A stretch of DNA of 64,000 nt from Planctomycetota bacterium (GTDB lineage Bacteria; Planctomycetota; UBA8742; UBA2392). Positions 29,702-38,241 of the stretch are shown here, one piece after another. The stretch is taken from positions 1 through 64,000 of the forward strand of contig JADLAK010000104.1 of assembly GCA_020848275.1 (NCBI GenBank), read 5' to 3'. The stretch's first letter is position 1, and each line of letters opens with the position of its first letter. The notes beneath the pieces were generated by a model, which was given only the letters and a program-made list of their open reading frames with translations, was not told where the DNA came from and made no database searches. The translations under genes were made by a program, and so were the position numbers.

Positions 29702-30862
29702 TTAGAGCTTTTCGAGCCTTTGACACGCTTCGGCCAGCACATCCAGCGGCTTGGCGAAGCAGAAGCGCAGCAGTTTTTCGCCGCGACGCGAGCCCGGTTC
29801 GTAGAACGCGCCGCCGGGGATCGCCGCGATCTTGGTGCGCGCCAGAAGCTCGCGTGAAGCCGTCTGGTCGTCCGTCCAGCCAAGCTTGCTGAAATCCGCC
29901 ATCACGTAATAGCTGCCCTGTGGGGCGTAGGGCTTAAACCCGCCCTTTTCGAGCGCGGCGCAGATCATGTTGCGGCCGCGTTCGTATTCCGCGCGCACGT
30001 CTTCGTAGTAGCTGGCAGGTGCATCAAGCCCCGCCAACACGCCGCGCTGCAACGGGTGCGGCGCGCAGACGTACAGCAGGTCATTGGCCACCGCGGCGCG
30101 TTTCATGATCGCCGCCGGCGCCGCGAGATAGCCGATGCGCCAGCCCGTGACGCTGAAAGTCTTGCTGTAGCCGCCCAGTGTCAACGTGCGTTCGCGCAGG
30201 CCGGGTAACTTCGCGGCGCTGACATGCTTGCGGCCGTCAAAGGCGATGTATTCGTAGATTTCGTCGGCGAAAATCAGCAGGTCGTGTTTGATGGCGATGT
30301 CGCCGAGCCATTTCAGGTCAGCTTCACTGAACAGCACGCCCGCGGGGTTGCACGGGTTGCAGATCACGATCGCGCGATTTTTCGAACTGACCGCGCGCTC
30401 GACACTGGCCCGATCGAGCGCCAGCGTCTTCAAGTCCACGTGCGCGTACTTCGGCGTGATGCCCGCCATAATGAGAGTGTTCAGGTGATAGCCGTAAAAT
30501 GGCTCGATCAAAATGACTTCGTCGCCCGGGTCGAGCGTCGCCATCACGCCAATGGCAAACGCGCCGGTGCTGCCGACAGTCACGCATAGTTCGGTCTCGG
30601 GATCGTAACTGACGCCGTTGAAGGCCTTGATCTTGTCCGCAATCTTCCGGCGCAGCTCGATCAACCCCATGGCGTGGGTGTAGATAGCCTTGCCGTTGTT
30701 GATGGCGTCAATAGCGCCCTGCTTGACCAACGGGTGCGTGGGCATATCACAGATGCCTTGGCCCAGATTGATGCCGCCGACCTTGTCGCACTCGATGGTG
30801 AGGCGGCGAATGTCGCTTTGAACCAGGCCCTGCATGCGTTTTGCGGCGAATCGTTCACTCAT
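29702..30862 (-). CDS. PLP-dependent aminotransferase, class I/II
   Basis: The 386-residue enzyme has the fold-type I aminotransferase motifs: INLGQGICDMPTHP, AIYTHAMGLIELRRKIA, VTVGSTGAFAIGVMA, NPCNPAGVLFSEADL, DEIYEYIAFDG, the PLP lysine in GGYSKTFSVTGWRIGY and a C-terminal RFCFAKPLDVL with the substrate-binding arginine. Aspartate-, kynurenine- or methionine-type substrates are all possible. The start overlaps the end of the upstream toxin gene by eight bases, an arrangement more likely accidental than functional. Confidence 0.92.
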   Translation of the reverse strand: MSERFAAKRMQGLVQSDIRRLTIECDKVGGINLGQGICDMPTHPLVKQGAIDAINNGKAIYTHAMGLIELRRKIADKIKAFNGVSYDPETELCVTVGSTGAFAIGVMATLDPGDEVILIEPFYGYHLNTLIMAGITPKYAHVDLKTLALDRASVERAVSSKNRAIVICNPCNPAGVLFSEADLKWLGDIAIKHDLLIFADEIYEYIAFDGRKHVSAAKLPGLRERTLTLGGYSKTFSVTGWRIGYLAAPAAIMKRAAVANDLLYVCAPHPLQRGVLAGLDAPASYYEDVRAEYERGRNMICAALEKGGFKPYAPQGSYYVMADFSKLGWTDDQTASRELLARTKIAAIPGGAFYEPGSRRGEKLLRFCFAKPLDVLAEACQRLEKL

Positions 30863-31154
30863 GTAAGCGATCGAAAAGGTCGTGCGTAGATTGCGCCGGG
30901 TGGTAGATGCCGATTACAGTAATGTGTTCGGCTTTCACGAGATAAAAGATGCGGTATCTGAACTTCGGCAAGATCAAAAGCCGTGTACCGTAGCGTGATT
31001 CAATGCCTAGATGAGGGAATTGCCCCAACTTCTGAAGTGTCTCCCTGAGAATCTGCCTGAACCGGTCTGCGGTTCTTGGACTGCGCTGTTCAAGGTAAAC
31101 CACAGCCGCATCGGCCTGTTCGGTAGCCCCGGCGAAAACTTCTACGGGAAGCAT
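30855..31154 (-). CDS. RelE/ParE-family toxin (second module)
   Basis: The 99-residue protein has the same fold pattern as the toxin at 27282: VYLEQRSPRTADRFRQIL, LGQFPHLGIESRYGTRLLILPKFRYRIFYLV, in pieces, then ITVIGIYHPAQS. The LPKFRYRIFY core matches TPVFRYRLFY of the other toxin. It overlaps its antitoxin by one base and the aminotransferase gene by eight. Confidence 0.85.
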   Translation of the reverse strand: MLPVEVFAGATEQADAAVVYLEQRSPRTADRFRQILRETLQKLGQFPHLGIESRYGTRLLILPKFRYRIFYLVKAEHITVIGIYHPAQSTHDLFDRLHE

Positions 31155-31432
31155 TACTGAGGCACCTTGGTTTTGCGTCGGCTGGATTTTGCCCGGGCTT
31201 TAGAGCGTTTGGCTGCCCTGTCGTCGAGTTCCCGCATAGCTTGTTCCCAGGGAACAACCTTTTCGGGATGGGCACGGTACTCGGCGGCGCACTTCTCAAT
31301 AAACGCAAGCTCTTTGGCGTCGGGCTCGTAGGGTTGTTGAGTTGACTGGAAAAGCAACATTGCAAGCTCATACCGTTCCTCTTCATCGAGCTTGAGGGCT
31401 TTGTCTGCAACTTGTTTTGCTGTTTTCGTCAT
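31154..31432 (-). CDS. Addiction-module antitoxin (second module)
   Basis: The 92-residue protein aligns with the antitoxin at 27052: MTKTAKQVADKALKLDEEER and then CAAEYRAHPEKVVPWEQAMREL. A lysine/arginine-rich tail (AAKRSKARAKSSRRKTK) is extra and might bind nucleic acid. The ATG at 31432 has GGGAG upstream; an ATG at 31447 is in frame but further from it. Confidence 0.82.
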   Translation of the reverse strand: MTKTAKQVADKALKLDEEERYELAMLLFQSTQQPYEPDAKELAFIEKCAAEYRAHPEKVVPWEQAMRELDDRAAKRSKARAKSSRRKTKVPQ

Positions 31433-31466
31433 ACACGTCTCCCGCATTTATTAAACAGACTTCATC

Positions 31467-32462
31467 CTACAAGCCAAGCATCCGCCTCACGGCGTCGTGC
31501 GGCACGTAAGCCAGCACAAACCCGACCTGTACGAACAGCATGAGATAGTACATTTGCCGCCACGCCGGATGATTTTCAGTACGGGTCAACGCATCCGGGT
31601 CCCGCAGGATGATGACGGCGATATACAGGCCCCAGAACGTGCAGATCAGCCCGACCCAGACCAGGTCGACGACACGTCCTGTCAGCACGCCGGTCACCGC
31701 CCCATAGGGGATCAGCAGAAACGGCAGCACCAGAAACGGCGCAATCACGCTCGCCGCCGCACGGGGGCCGTAAATGATCGGCAATGTTTTCACGCCGCAG
31801 GCTTCGTCGCCGCGGATGTCGCTGAAGTCCTTGGTGCTGGTCGCGCCAAGCAAAAACAGGCCCATGATCGCGCCGATGTACCAGGCCTCGGCGGTCGCGG
31901 TGCTTTGCACGAGGCTCCAACCCGCGACCTTGAGCAGCGTGCCGCGCGGAATGGCGACCGTGAGATTGGCCAGCCACCCGCGCGCGCGCATACGCAGCGG
32001 CGGCGCGCTGTAGGCCCACGAGAAAATCGCGGCCATGCCAAACAGGATGACGGTGTCTAGCCGCCGCGTGTTGTACGAAGCGAGCACCGCGCAAACCAGC
32101 GCGAGCCCCGTGGTCGCCGCACAGAACGCCAGCGCCGCACCGGGTTTGATGTCGCCGCGCGGCATCGGCCGGCCGGGCTTATTGATGCGGTCAATTGAAA
32201 GGTCGTAGACCTGGTTGATGGCGTTGCTGGCGGCGTTGAGGAGTGCCGCGCCAAGTGCCCCCAGAATAAGGTTGACCCAGAGGCCGCTACCGCTTACGAG
32301 TTTGTCTCCACGGGCAAACAGGGCAACCAGGCCGCCGCTCAGCATTCCGAGCGACGGCGCCAGAAGCGTGAACGGGCGCGAAAGCTGCCAGTAGGCTCGC
32401 AGGGCGCGTTTGAAACGGTCGCGCGCGGGAAGCGCGCGGCGGTAGACGGCGGAATTCTCCAC
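31467..32462 (-). CDS. UbiA-family prenyltransferase
   Basis: The 331-residue polytopic protein has the first Asp-rich motif NAINQVYDLSIDRINKPGRP and a second one KDFSDIRGDEACGVKTLP. About eight hydrophobic segments surround them. UbiA enzymes attach a polyprenyl chain to an aromatic or lipid acceptor in membranes (quinones, haem, archaeal-type lipids). The motifs look closest to the chlorophyll synthase/geranylgeranylglycerol-phosphate branch, but the acceptor cannot be decided. It is divergent from the antiporter gene, with 37 bases between starts. Confidence 0.88.
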   Translation of the reverse strand: MENSAVYRRALPARDRFKRALRAYWQLSRPFTLLAPSLGMLSGGLVALFARGDKLVSGSGLWVNLILGALGAALLNAASNAINQVYDLSIDRINKPGRPMPRGDIKPGAALAFCAATTGLALVCAVLASYNTRRLDTVILFGMAAIFSWAYSAPPLRMRARGWLANLTVAIPRGTLLKVAGWSLVQSTATAEAWYIGAIMGLFLLGATSTKDFSDIRGDEACGVKTLPIIYGPRAAASVIAPFLVLPFLLIPYGAVTGVLTGRVVDLVWVGLICTFWGLYIAVIILRDPDALTRTENHPAWRQMYYLMLFVQVGFVLAYVPHDAVRRMLGL

Positions 32463-32499
32463 GGGCGCAGTTTATCGCGAATTGGGCGCGGGGCCACGT

Positions 32500-34182
32500 A
32501 TGAACCTCGACGAGATCCTGCGCGACGTTGTGCCGCTGCTGGTCCTGGCGCTGGTGCTTGGCGCGGTCATGGACCGCCTCAAGCAAAGCGCGATTGTCGG
32601 TTACCTGCTGGCGGGCACGATCCTCGGCCCCGGCATCCTGAAATACGTCCAGAATCGCGAGGTCATCGAGGGTGTCGCGCAGCTTGGCGTCGCCCTGCTG
32701 ATGTTCAGCATCGGGCTGGAGTTTTCATTCCGCCGCCTGAGAAGCCTCGGCCGCATCGCCCTGGGCGGGGGGTCGCTGCAGATCGTCGTCACCGGGCTCG
32801 TCGCCTCGGGCATTGCCCTTGCGGCAGGGCTTGATGGTCGCAGCGCGGTCGCCGTCGGCTTGATGGTGGGGCCGACCAGCACCGCTGCGGTGCTGCGCGT
32901 GCTGGTTGAACGCGGGCAGATCGACAGCATTTACGGGCGCAACGCGCTGGGTATGAACTTGTTCCAGGACCTTGCGGTGGTCCCGCTGGTGCTGACGATG
33001 ACGGCGCTTGGCAGCACCGGCACCGTGGGCCAGATTGCGGCGCAGATCGGCTTGCAGATCGGCGTGTTGCTGGGCGTGGTCGTCGGCTTTTTGCTGGTGA
33101 GCAAATTCGTGCTGCCGCTGGTGCTGCGCACGCGCGTGGTATCGGCCAATCGCGAGCTGTCGATTTTGCTCGCCGTCGTGACCTGCCTCGGCGCCGCGTG
33201 GATCGCCGACAGCCTGAAACTGTCGCCTACGCTGGGCGCGTTCATCGCAGGCATGCTGCTGGGCGAGTCACCGTTCTCCACGCAGATTCGCGCCGACATC
33301 GGCGCGCTCTCGACTTTGTTCGTGACGTTGTTCTTTGCGTCCATCGGCCTGCTGGTGGATATCCCCTGGGCGTTGGCGCACTGGCAGATCGTGCTCGCAG
33401 GCGCTGCGGGCGCACTGCTGATCAAGTCGATCATTGTCTGGCTGATCGTGCGCCGCTTCGGTTTCACGCACCACGATGCCGTCGCCACAGGCATCTGCAT
33501 GGCCAGCATCAGTGAATTCGCGGTCGTGCTGGGCCAGATCGGCTTTAAAGGCGGAGCCGTCACGCCCGACCTGTTCAATTTCATCGTCAGTTGCGCACTG
33601 ATCACGATTTTCTGCACGCCGCTGCTGGTGGTGATCGCGCCGCGCATCGGGCGCTTTGTCGAGGAAACCCTGTTGCGCACGAAAATGGTCTCGATGCGCT
33701 ACACACAACTGGTCAAACGGGCCGAGGGCATGCGCGACCACGTGATTGTCGTAGGCATGGGGCCCGCGGGCCGCGCGGTCGTTGATGTGCTGCGTGCGTC
33801 AGCCACGGCGCTGATCGTGGTCGAGCTGAACCCGCGCACGGTTGCCGCGGCGCGCGCCGAGGGCATCAAGGCGGAAGTCGGCGACGCCTCGACCGAGGCG
33901 GTGTTGCACGCCGTGAAGATCGACACCGCCAGGGCCGTCGTCGTCGCACTGCCCGACCACCAGGCCTCGGCGCGTGTGATCCAACAGGTCAAGGCGCTGC
34001 GCCCGGGCTTGCCCATCATTGCCCGCGCGCGCTATCACGTCTACACCGAGGAGCTTGGCCGCGCCGGCGCCCACGTGGTGGTCGATGAAGAAGAGGAAAT
34101 CGGGCGAGCTTTGAGCGAGCATGTGGCCAACGCCGTGCGAAAAAGTGACGGCGAACAGGCTCCCGCCGGAGACGGCGCATAG
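32500..34182 (+). CDS. CPA2 cation:proton antiporter with TrkA-N domain (Kef/YbaL-like)
   Basis: The 560-residue protein has about 12 membrane segments of the Na+/H+ exchanger fold (LLVLALVLGAVMDRL, GYLLAGTILGPG, LGVALLMFSIGLEFSF, LGAFIAGMLLGESPF). A C-terminal TrkA-N Rossmann domain starts near residue 410 (DHVIVVGMGPAGRAVVDVL) and senses nucleotide. Potassium or sodium export with proton entry is the family role. c-di-AMP commonly controls potassium transporters, and a c-di-AMP synthase is in this window, but no RCK_C domain is seen here. The ATG at 32500 is preferred over a TTG at 32482. Confidence 0.92.
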   Translation: MNLDEILRDVVPLLVLALVLGAVMDRLKQSAIVGYLLAGTILGPGILKYVQNREVIEGVAQLGVALLMFSIGLEFSFRRLRSLGRIALGGGSLQIVVTGLVASGIALAAGLDGRSAVAVGLMVGPTSTAAVLRVLVERGQIDSIYGRNALGMNLFQDLAVVPLVLTMTALGSTGTVGQIAAQIGLQIGVLLGVVVGFLLVSKFVLPLVLRTRVVSANRELSILLAVVTCLGAAWIADSLKLSPTLGAFIAGMLLGESPFSTQIRADIGALSTLFVTLFFASIGLLVDIPWALAHWQIVLAGAAGALLIKSIIVWLIVRRFGFTHHDAVATGICMASISEFAVVLGQIGFKGGAVTPDLFNFIVSCALITIFCTPLLVVIAPRIGRFVEETLLRTKMVSMRYTQLVKRAEGMRDHVIVVGMGPAGRAVVDVLRASATALIVVELNPRTVAAARAEGIKAEVGDASTEAVLHAVKIDTARAVVVALPDHQASARVIQQVKALRPGLPIIARARYHVYTEELGRAGAHVVVDEEEEIGRALSEHVANAVRKSDGEQAPAGDGA

Positions 34183-34215
34183 CGTTTTGGGCCAAACCGT
34201 GGCTTAAATGGGGTC

Positions 34216-34911
34216 ATGGGTTCAGACCCCAACTTTCGACTCAAGGCATTTGTCGTCATCGCCGGCGTGCTGGGCGTGTTCCTGATGGCGTTTGTCGCCC
34301 AGCGCACGTTCTACTGGCTCAAGACGCGCAAGCGCGAAGACGTCGACACCAGCAAGATGGAGCCCATCATGGACTTCAGCCTGCTGTTTGTCGGCGGCAT
34401 CGTGATCTGGCTGGCCGTCGAAGGGTTGCTGTTGTCGACGCGGCTGGCTGAATTCAGCGTACAGCCCGGCACGCGTACAAAAATCGCCGAGATCGAGATC
34501 AGCAAGTACGACAGAGATACCGGCCACCTGCGACTGGTGTTTTATCCCGCTGACGCCGCGGGCCAGCGGCGTCGCGACTATCGCATCCCGGTGTTCACAA
34601 CCGGTCAGCGTTTCGAGTTGCAGGTCGAGGTTGTCGAGTGGCGCGGGGCCTGGGGATGGCTTGGCGAACGCGGCTTCTTTCAGTTCGTGAGCCTTAACGG
34701 CCGCAATGCGGGCGCATTACCCGGCAGCCAACCCCAACGCAAGGATTTGCGCGTCTCGCCCACCCCGGGCGGCGTCGGCGCGCTGGTGTTTTTGCGCAAC
34801 GCGACGATTTGGCGCGGCGAGCCCGGCGAAGATGTGCAGGACGGCCAGATCTACGACCTGTACCTGGGCGAAAAACTCGAAGTCGAGCTGCGGCCCGTAC
34901 CCAAACCATAA
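34216..34911 (+). CDS. Hypothetical membrane protein with C-terminal extracytoplasmic domain
   Basis: The 231-residue protein has two membrane helices (FVVIAGVLGVFLMAFVAQ at 11-28 and SLLFVGGIVIWLAVEGLLL near 54-72). A beta-rich domain follows, with a conserved-looking AEIEISKYDRDTGHLRLVFYP stretch (in pieces) and a final IYDLYLGEKLEVELRP. I recognise no family. It lies downstream of the antiporter on the same strand with a 33-base gap, so the two may be co-transcribed. Its end is five bases from the convergent ABC-export operon. Confidence 0.65.
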   Translation: MGSDPNFRLKAFVVIAGVLGVFLMAFVAQRTFYWLKTRKREDVDTSKMEPIMDFSLLFVGGIVIWLAVEGLLLSTRLAEFSVQPGTRTKIAEIEISKYDRDTGHLRLVFYPADAAGQRRRDYRIPVFTTGQRFELQVEVVEWRGAWGWLGERGFFQFVSLNGRNAGALPGSQPQRKDLRVSPTPGGVGALVFLRNATIWRGEPGEDVQDGQIYDLYLGEKLEVELRPVPKP

Positions 34912-34915
34912 CCTG

Positions 34916-36724
34916 TCAACTTTGTGGCGGGCCTGACTCGGGCGTGTAGGCCGATACAGGCTGCGCAGGTTGCGGCTGGGTGCCGCCTGCCAGCGCGCGC
35001 TTCAGCAGGCTTTGGAGGCGGATCTGGCTGTAAATGTTGGCGCCGAGCAAAATCAGCGTCACAAAACCCGTGACGCCCACGTACATCCACCAGTGCGCCT
35101 GCAATGAATCGGCGCGTTTCTCGTAGGCGTTGCCGGCCGAGCCGACGGCGGCGTAGCCCCGCGCCTGGCCAAGGTTGAAGGCGTTCATCGCCGCTGCTAC
35201 GGGCGAAAATTGCTGGACGACGCGATTTTCCTCGGGCGCGCCGCGCGAAATGTACTGGTCGGCAATCCACGGCGCCGCAAGCCACGTGATCAGGATGATT
35301 GCCGATAGCAGCGAGCCGATGGTGCGAGAAAGGCCGCTGAGCGAGATGCGCCACGAAATCTGCGCGAGGCACAGGATCGTCACCAGCAGCACTGCCAGAA
35401 GGCACAGGTAGCCGAAATGTTCGTATTCGTTGAGCTTGTGCAGGATAGGCACGAGGTCCGCGGGCGTTTTGATTGCCGCGCCCGTGGCGCGAAGCATTGT
35501 CAGGTGGCCGGCTCCGCCAAGCTCGCGCTGGCGCTCGGCCAAAAATCCGGGGTCGCGCAGGGCGTCATTAAGCTTGCCAAAACATATCGCCGAAACCGGC
35601 ACCAGCAGGGCAAGCCAGCCCGCGGCGAGAATCGAAACGTGCCCGGTGCCCGCCGCCGAGCCAGGAAAAAACAGCCGCCCGCCCAGCGCGCGAAAGAAGG
35701 CGGGAATGCGCTCTATCTGGCGGCGCACGCGGCGCGAGGGCAGCGGCGGCTCGGCAGGAAAGGCCATCGCCGGCACCATCATCATCAGCGTGAAGTAAAT
35801 CGTCGTGGTGACGAGGCTGCCCATGGCCATGGAGTGCGACGGCAAGCGCGTGAACAGGAAATAGCCGCCCGCCATCGTCGGCATCAACATCGCGGCGACG
35901 GTCCAGAAAATGCGCAGCGGTGTGCTCTTGTTATGCGACGAGGGTTTCAAGCGATTGGTGGTCGATAGGAACAACAAGGTGCAATAGACGCTGGTGGTGA
36001 GCGTCATTGCCGACACATAGAAGATCGATTCCGTGAAAGTGGGGGCCTTGAGCAGCGTGAGCAGCGGGATGATCGGCGGCGCAAAGCGCAGGATCAAAAA
36101 CGCGGTCAAGAGCACGATGCCGAACATCAGCGCGAACAAATACGTTACCAGCACCGCGGGCGTGGCCTTCTGCACAAGGCTTGACGCGTAAACACCGATG
36201 AAACTGATCAGCAGCGAAAGCAGCACGAGTACCCAAAGCACGAAGAAAAACATGCCGGGCTCGATGCCGCCAAACAGGCTCGCCAGGGCGAACAGGGGCA
36301 CTGTGGCAATGAGGAAAATCGAGGCCTGGATGCCAGCGGCGAAGAATTTGCCCAGCGCGATTTCCCAGGGCGCAAGCGGCGTGAGCAGCAGCAGGTCGAA
36401 ACTTTTTCGCTCGTGTTCGCCGGCAATGGCCGTTGACGAAAACGCAGGGAAGACCAGCATCACCACGCACACCAGCACGATCGACATGGTGGTAAAAAGC
36501 GTCGAGCCCATCGACGCCGGGTCGCTGTACTGGCCCTGGGCGTTGGTGTTGACCAGCACCATGATCGAGAAAATCGCGCCCTGCAGCAGCAAATAGGCCG
36601 TCAGCGTGATTGCGAGCTTCCAGCCGCGGCAGGCAACGCGAAGTTCACGCAGCATCAAGGGGCTCAAAAACACCCGCTTGAAGATGTTGGGTTTCTCGAA
36701 GAGCGCTGCTTGAGCCTCGGCCAC
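34916..36724 (-). CDS. ABC-2 type membrane permease (second permease of Gld-like operon)
   Basis: The 602-residue protein starts in cytoplasm (FEKPNIFKRVFLSPLMLREL) and has at least ten hydrophobic segments, for example LAITLTAYLLLQGAIFSIMVLV, TMSIVLVCVVMLVFPAFSS, and SIFLIATVPLFALASLFGG. The motif FSSTAIAGEHERKSFDLLLLTPLAPWEIALGK (read in pieces) is the ABC-2/ABC-2 family hallmark seen in NatB/GldF-type permeases. A GTG at 36724 with GGAG six bases upstream is the likely start, eleven bases after the preceding gene. It is longer than typical ABC-2 permeases and ends in a Pro-rich tail. Confidence 0.82.
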   Translation of the reverse strand: MAEAQAALFEKPNIFKRVFLSPLMLRELRVACRGWKLAITLTAYLLLQGAIFSIMVLVNTNAQGQYSDPASMGSTLFTTMSIVLVCVVMLVFPAFSSTAIAGEHERKSFDLLLLTPLAPWEIALGKFFAAGIQASIFLIATVPLFALASLFGGIEPGMFFFVLWVLVLLSLLISFIGVYASSLVQKATPAVLVTYLFALMFGIVLLTAFLILRFAPPIIPLLTLLKAPTFTESIFYVSAMTLTTSVYCTLLFLSTTNRLKPSSHNKSTPLRIFWTVAAMLMPTMAGGYFLFTRLPSHSMAMGSLVTTTIYFTLMMMVPAMAFPAEPPLPSRRVRRQIERIPAFFRALGGRLFFPGSAAGTGHVSILAAGWLALLVPVSAICFGKLNDALRDPGFLAERQRELGGAGHLTMLRATGAAIKTPADLVPILHKLNEYEHFGYLCLLAVLLVTILCLAQISWRISLSGLSRTIGSLLSAIILITWLAAPWIADQYISRGAPEENRVVQQFSPVAAAMNAFNLGQARGYAAVGSAGNAYEKRADSLQAHWWMYVGVTGFVTLILLGANIYSQIRLQSLLKRALAGGTQPQPAQPVSAYTPESGPPQS

Positions 36725-36730
36725 GCGAAT

Positions 36731-36734
36731 CTCC
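36731..36734 (-). promoter_or_regulatory. Ribosome-binding site that decides the permease start
   Basis: Reading the minus strand, GGAG lies six bases before a GTG at 36724. The open frame continues far upstream inside the DUF4340 gene, so this site is the main evidence for the start. Confidence 0.65.
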
Positions 36735-36735
36735 G

Positions 36736-38241
36736 CTACTTCGGTTTTGGCTGCCAGTCGTCTTTGATGCGCTTGATGATGTGGTAACCGTAGGCCGTCT
36801 GCGTCAACGCGACTTCGCCGACCTTCAGCCCCATGCTGGCGTCCTGGAACTCCTTCATCATCTGCCCGTCGTTGCGGATGTCGTAGTACTTCGGCTGCTT
36901 CGGGTCCGACCACGAGCGATAGTCGTCGGTGTTTTCCGTGATCATCCGCATCCAGGTGTTTTCGTCGGCCTTGCGCGCCTTGCTTGCAAGCATGTGCGCC
37001 TGCGCCGCCGCCATCGCCTTGGTGCGGGGTTTGCGCGGCGTCGCGCCGCCCGGGTTGTTCTTGTAGGCCAGCAGGATGTGCTGCACGCGCACAGTGATGT
37101 CGTGGTATTCCTTGACCGAGCGGAACAGGCGCTCCAGCACGTAATCGGAAACCCAATAGACGTATTCGCCGATGCGCTCACCGCTGACATAGAGCGCCAC
37201 CAGCTTGTCCTTGGTGATGCCGAAGTCGTAGCGGATCTTGCCCGGCAGCATCGCGTTGCCCATGTCGATGAACTCGACCTCGACCCACTTGCCGGCTTTG
37301 ACCACGCCAAACTTCGCCGCGTCGGGGTCGGCCTTGCCCGCGATGTCGACGGCATTCATGTTCTTGAGCGCGCTGATGCCGCCCTCAACGGCCACCTTGA
37401 CCGCCTTGCCCTCGACGGGCTTTGTAAGGCGATAGTTGAACTCCCCCGGGCGTTCGCCCTTTTCGGCGACGATTTCGATAACCGTTTCCTTGTCGCCCTC
37501 GCGCGTGCCGATGCGCATCTTGGTCAATTCCATATCGCGCGGCAGCGTCCTGAAGTCCTCAAGGTCAAGCCACGCCACGGCCTCGGGCTCGTCGCGTGTG
37601 TTGAGCTTCAGGCGTTCGCGCAGGCCAAAGCCGCCGGGGCCGAAGTCGCTGAGCTCGAACATTCCCTTGGGCATATCGGCCCCGACAAACCGGATGAAGT
37701 CGCGCGTCTCGCTGCCGCCCTTGCCTACCATGATATGCAGCAATTCTTCGCCGTTGGCCTTGCTGAGTTTCACAAACGTCGCGAATTCTTCGGTAAGGTT
37801 GTAGAGCACGTAACGCGACTCGTCTTCGCTTGCGGGCCGGCTCAGGCGCTTGGCGTGCGTCAGGCTGTCCAGCAGCGTCTTTACGTCGACCTGCAGGGCC
37901 TTGGCGTTGAAGCGGTTTTCGACGCGCCAGTTGTCGCCGTCGCGCACGAGCTTGACGTGGTCGCCGCCGACTTTGCTTGAGATCTCGATGCGCGCAATCA
38001 TCGCCTGCACGCCCGAGGTGTCGTCGTCATCCTTGCCCTTGGGCGCGTCCTTGGGGTCCAGCAGTTTGACGCTGGAAACTGCCGCGGGGCCGCTGCGCTT
38101 GATCACGAGGTTGTGCAGCGCCGTTGCGCCCGCAAGCACCAGCAGCACGACCGAAATAATCGTCAGCGTGCGGTTGCGCTGGCCCGCGACCAGGTCATCG
38201 GGCGAAGGCGCGGCTTTAGGGCTGACTGTCGGCTCACTCAT
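36736..38241 (-). CDS. DUF4340 protein with C-terminal parvulin-like (PpiC) domain
   Basis: The 501-residue protein has a membrane helix at about 25-46 (TLTIISVVLLVLAGATALHNL). A DUF4340-like region follows, about 85-350 (VKLVRDGDNWRVENRF, VDVKTLLDSLTHAKRL, YVLYNLTEEFATFVKLS). DUF4340 proteins accompany Gld-like ABC systems. From about residue 386 the sequence reads like a parvulin peptidyl-prolyl isomerase: VQHILLAYKNN, AHMLASKARKADENTW, then MMKEFQDASMGLKVGEVALTQTAYGYHIIKRI. I do not know this fusion. The start overlaps the end of the upstream GldG-like gene by eight bases. Confidence 0.75.
   Translation of the reverse strand: MSEPTVSPKAAPSPDDLVAGQRNRTLTIISVVLLVLAGATALHNLVIKRSGPAAVSSVKLLDPKDAPKGKDDDDTSGVQAMIARIEISSKVGGDHVKLVRDGDNWRVENRFNAKALQVDVKTLLDSLTHAKRLSRPASEDESRYVLYNLTEEFATFVKLSKANGEELLHIMVGKGGSETRDFIRFVGADMPKGMFELSDFGPGGFGLRERLKLNTRDEPEAVAWLDLEDFRTLPRDMELTKMRIGTREGDKETVIEIVAEKGERPGEFNYRLTKPVEGKAVKVAVEGGISALKNMNAVDIAGKADPDAAKFGVVKAGKWVEVEFIDMGNAMLPGKIRYDFGITKDKLVALYVSGERIGEYVYWVSDYVLERLFRSVKEYHDITVRVQHILLAYKNNPGGATPRKPRTKAMAAAQAHMLASKARKADENTWMRMITENTDDYRSWSDPKQPKYYDIRNDGQMMKEFQDASMGLKVGEVALTQTAYGYHIIKRIKDDWQPKPK

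Noticed and set aside
27052-31432. Defence island or phage remnant suggested by two toxin-antitoxin pairs
   Set aside because: The enclosed genes are ordinary (rimO, an aminotransferase, a NeuA-like gene); no integrase, nuclease, attachment site or phage gene is present.
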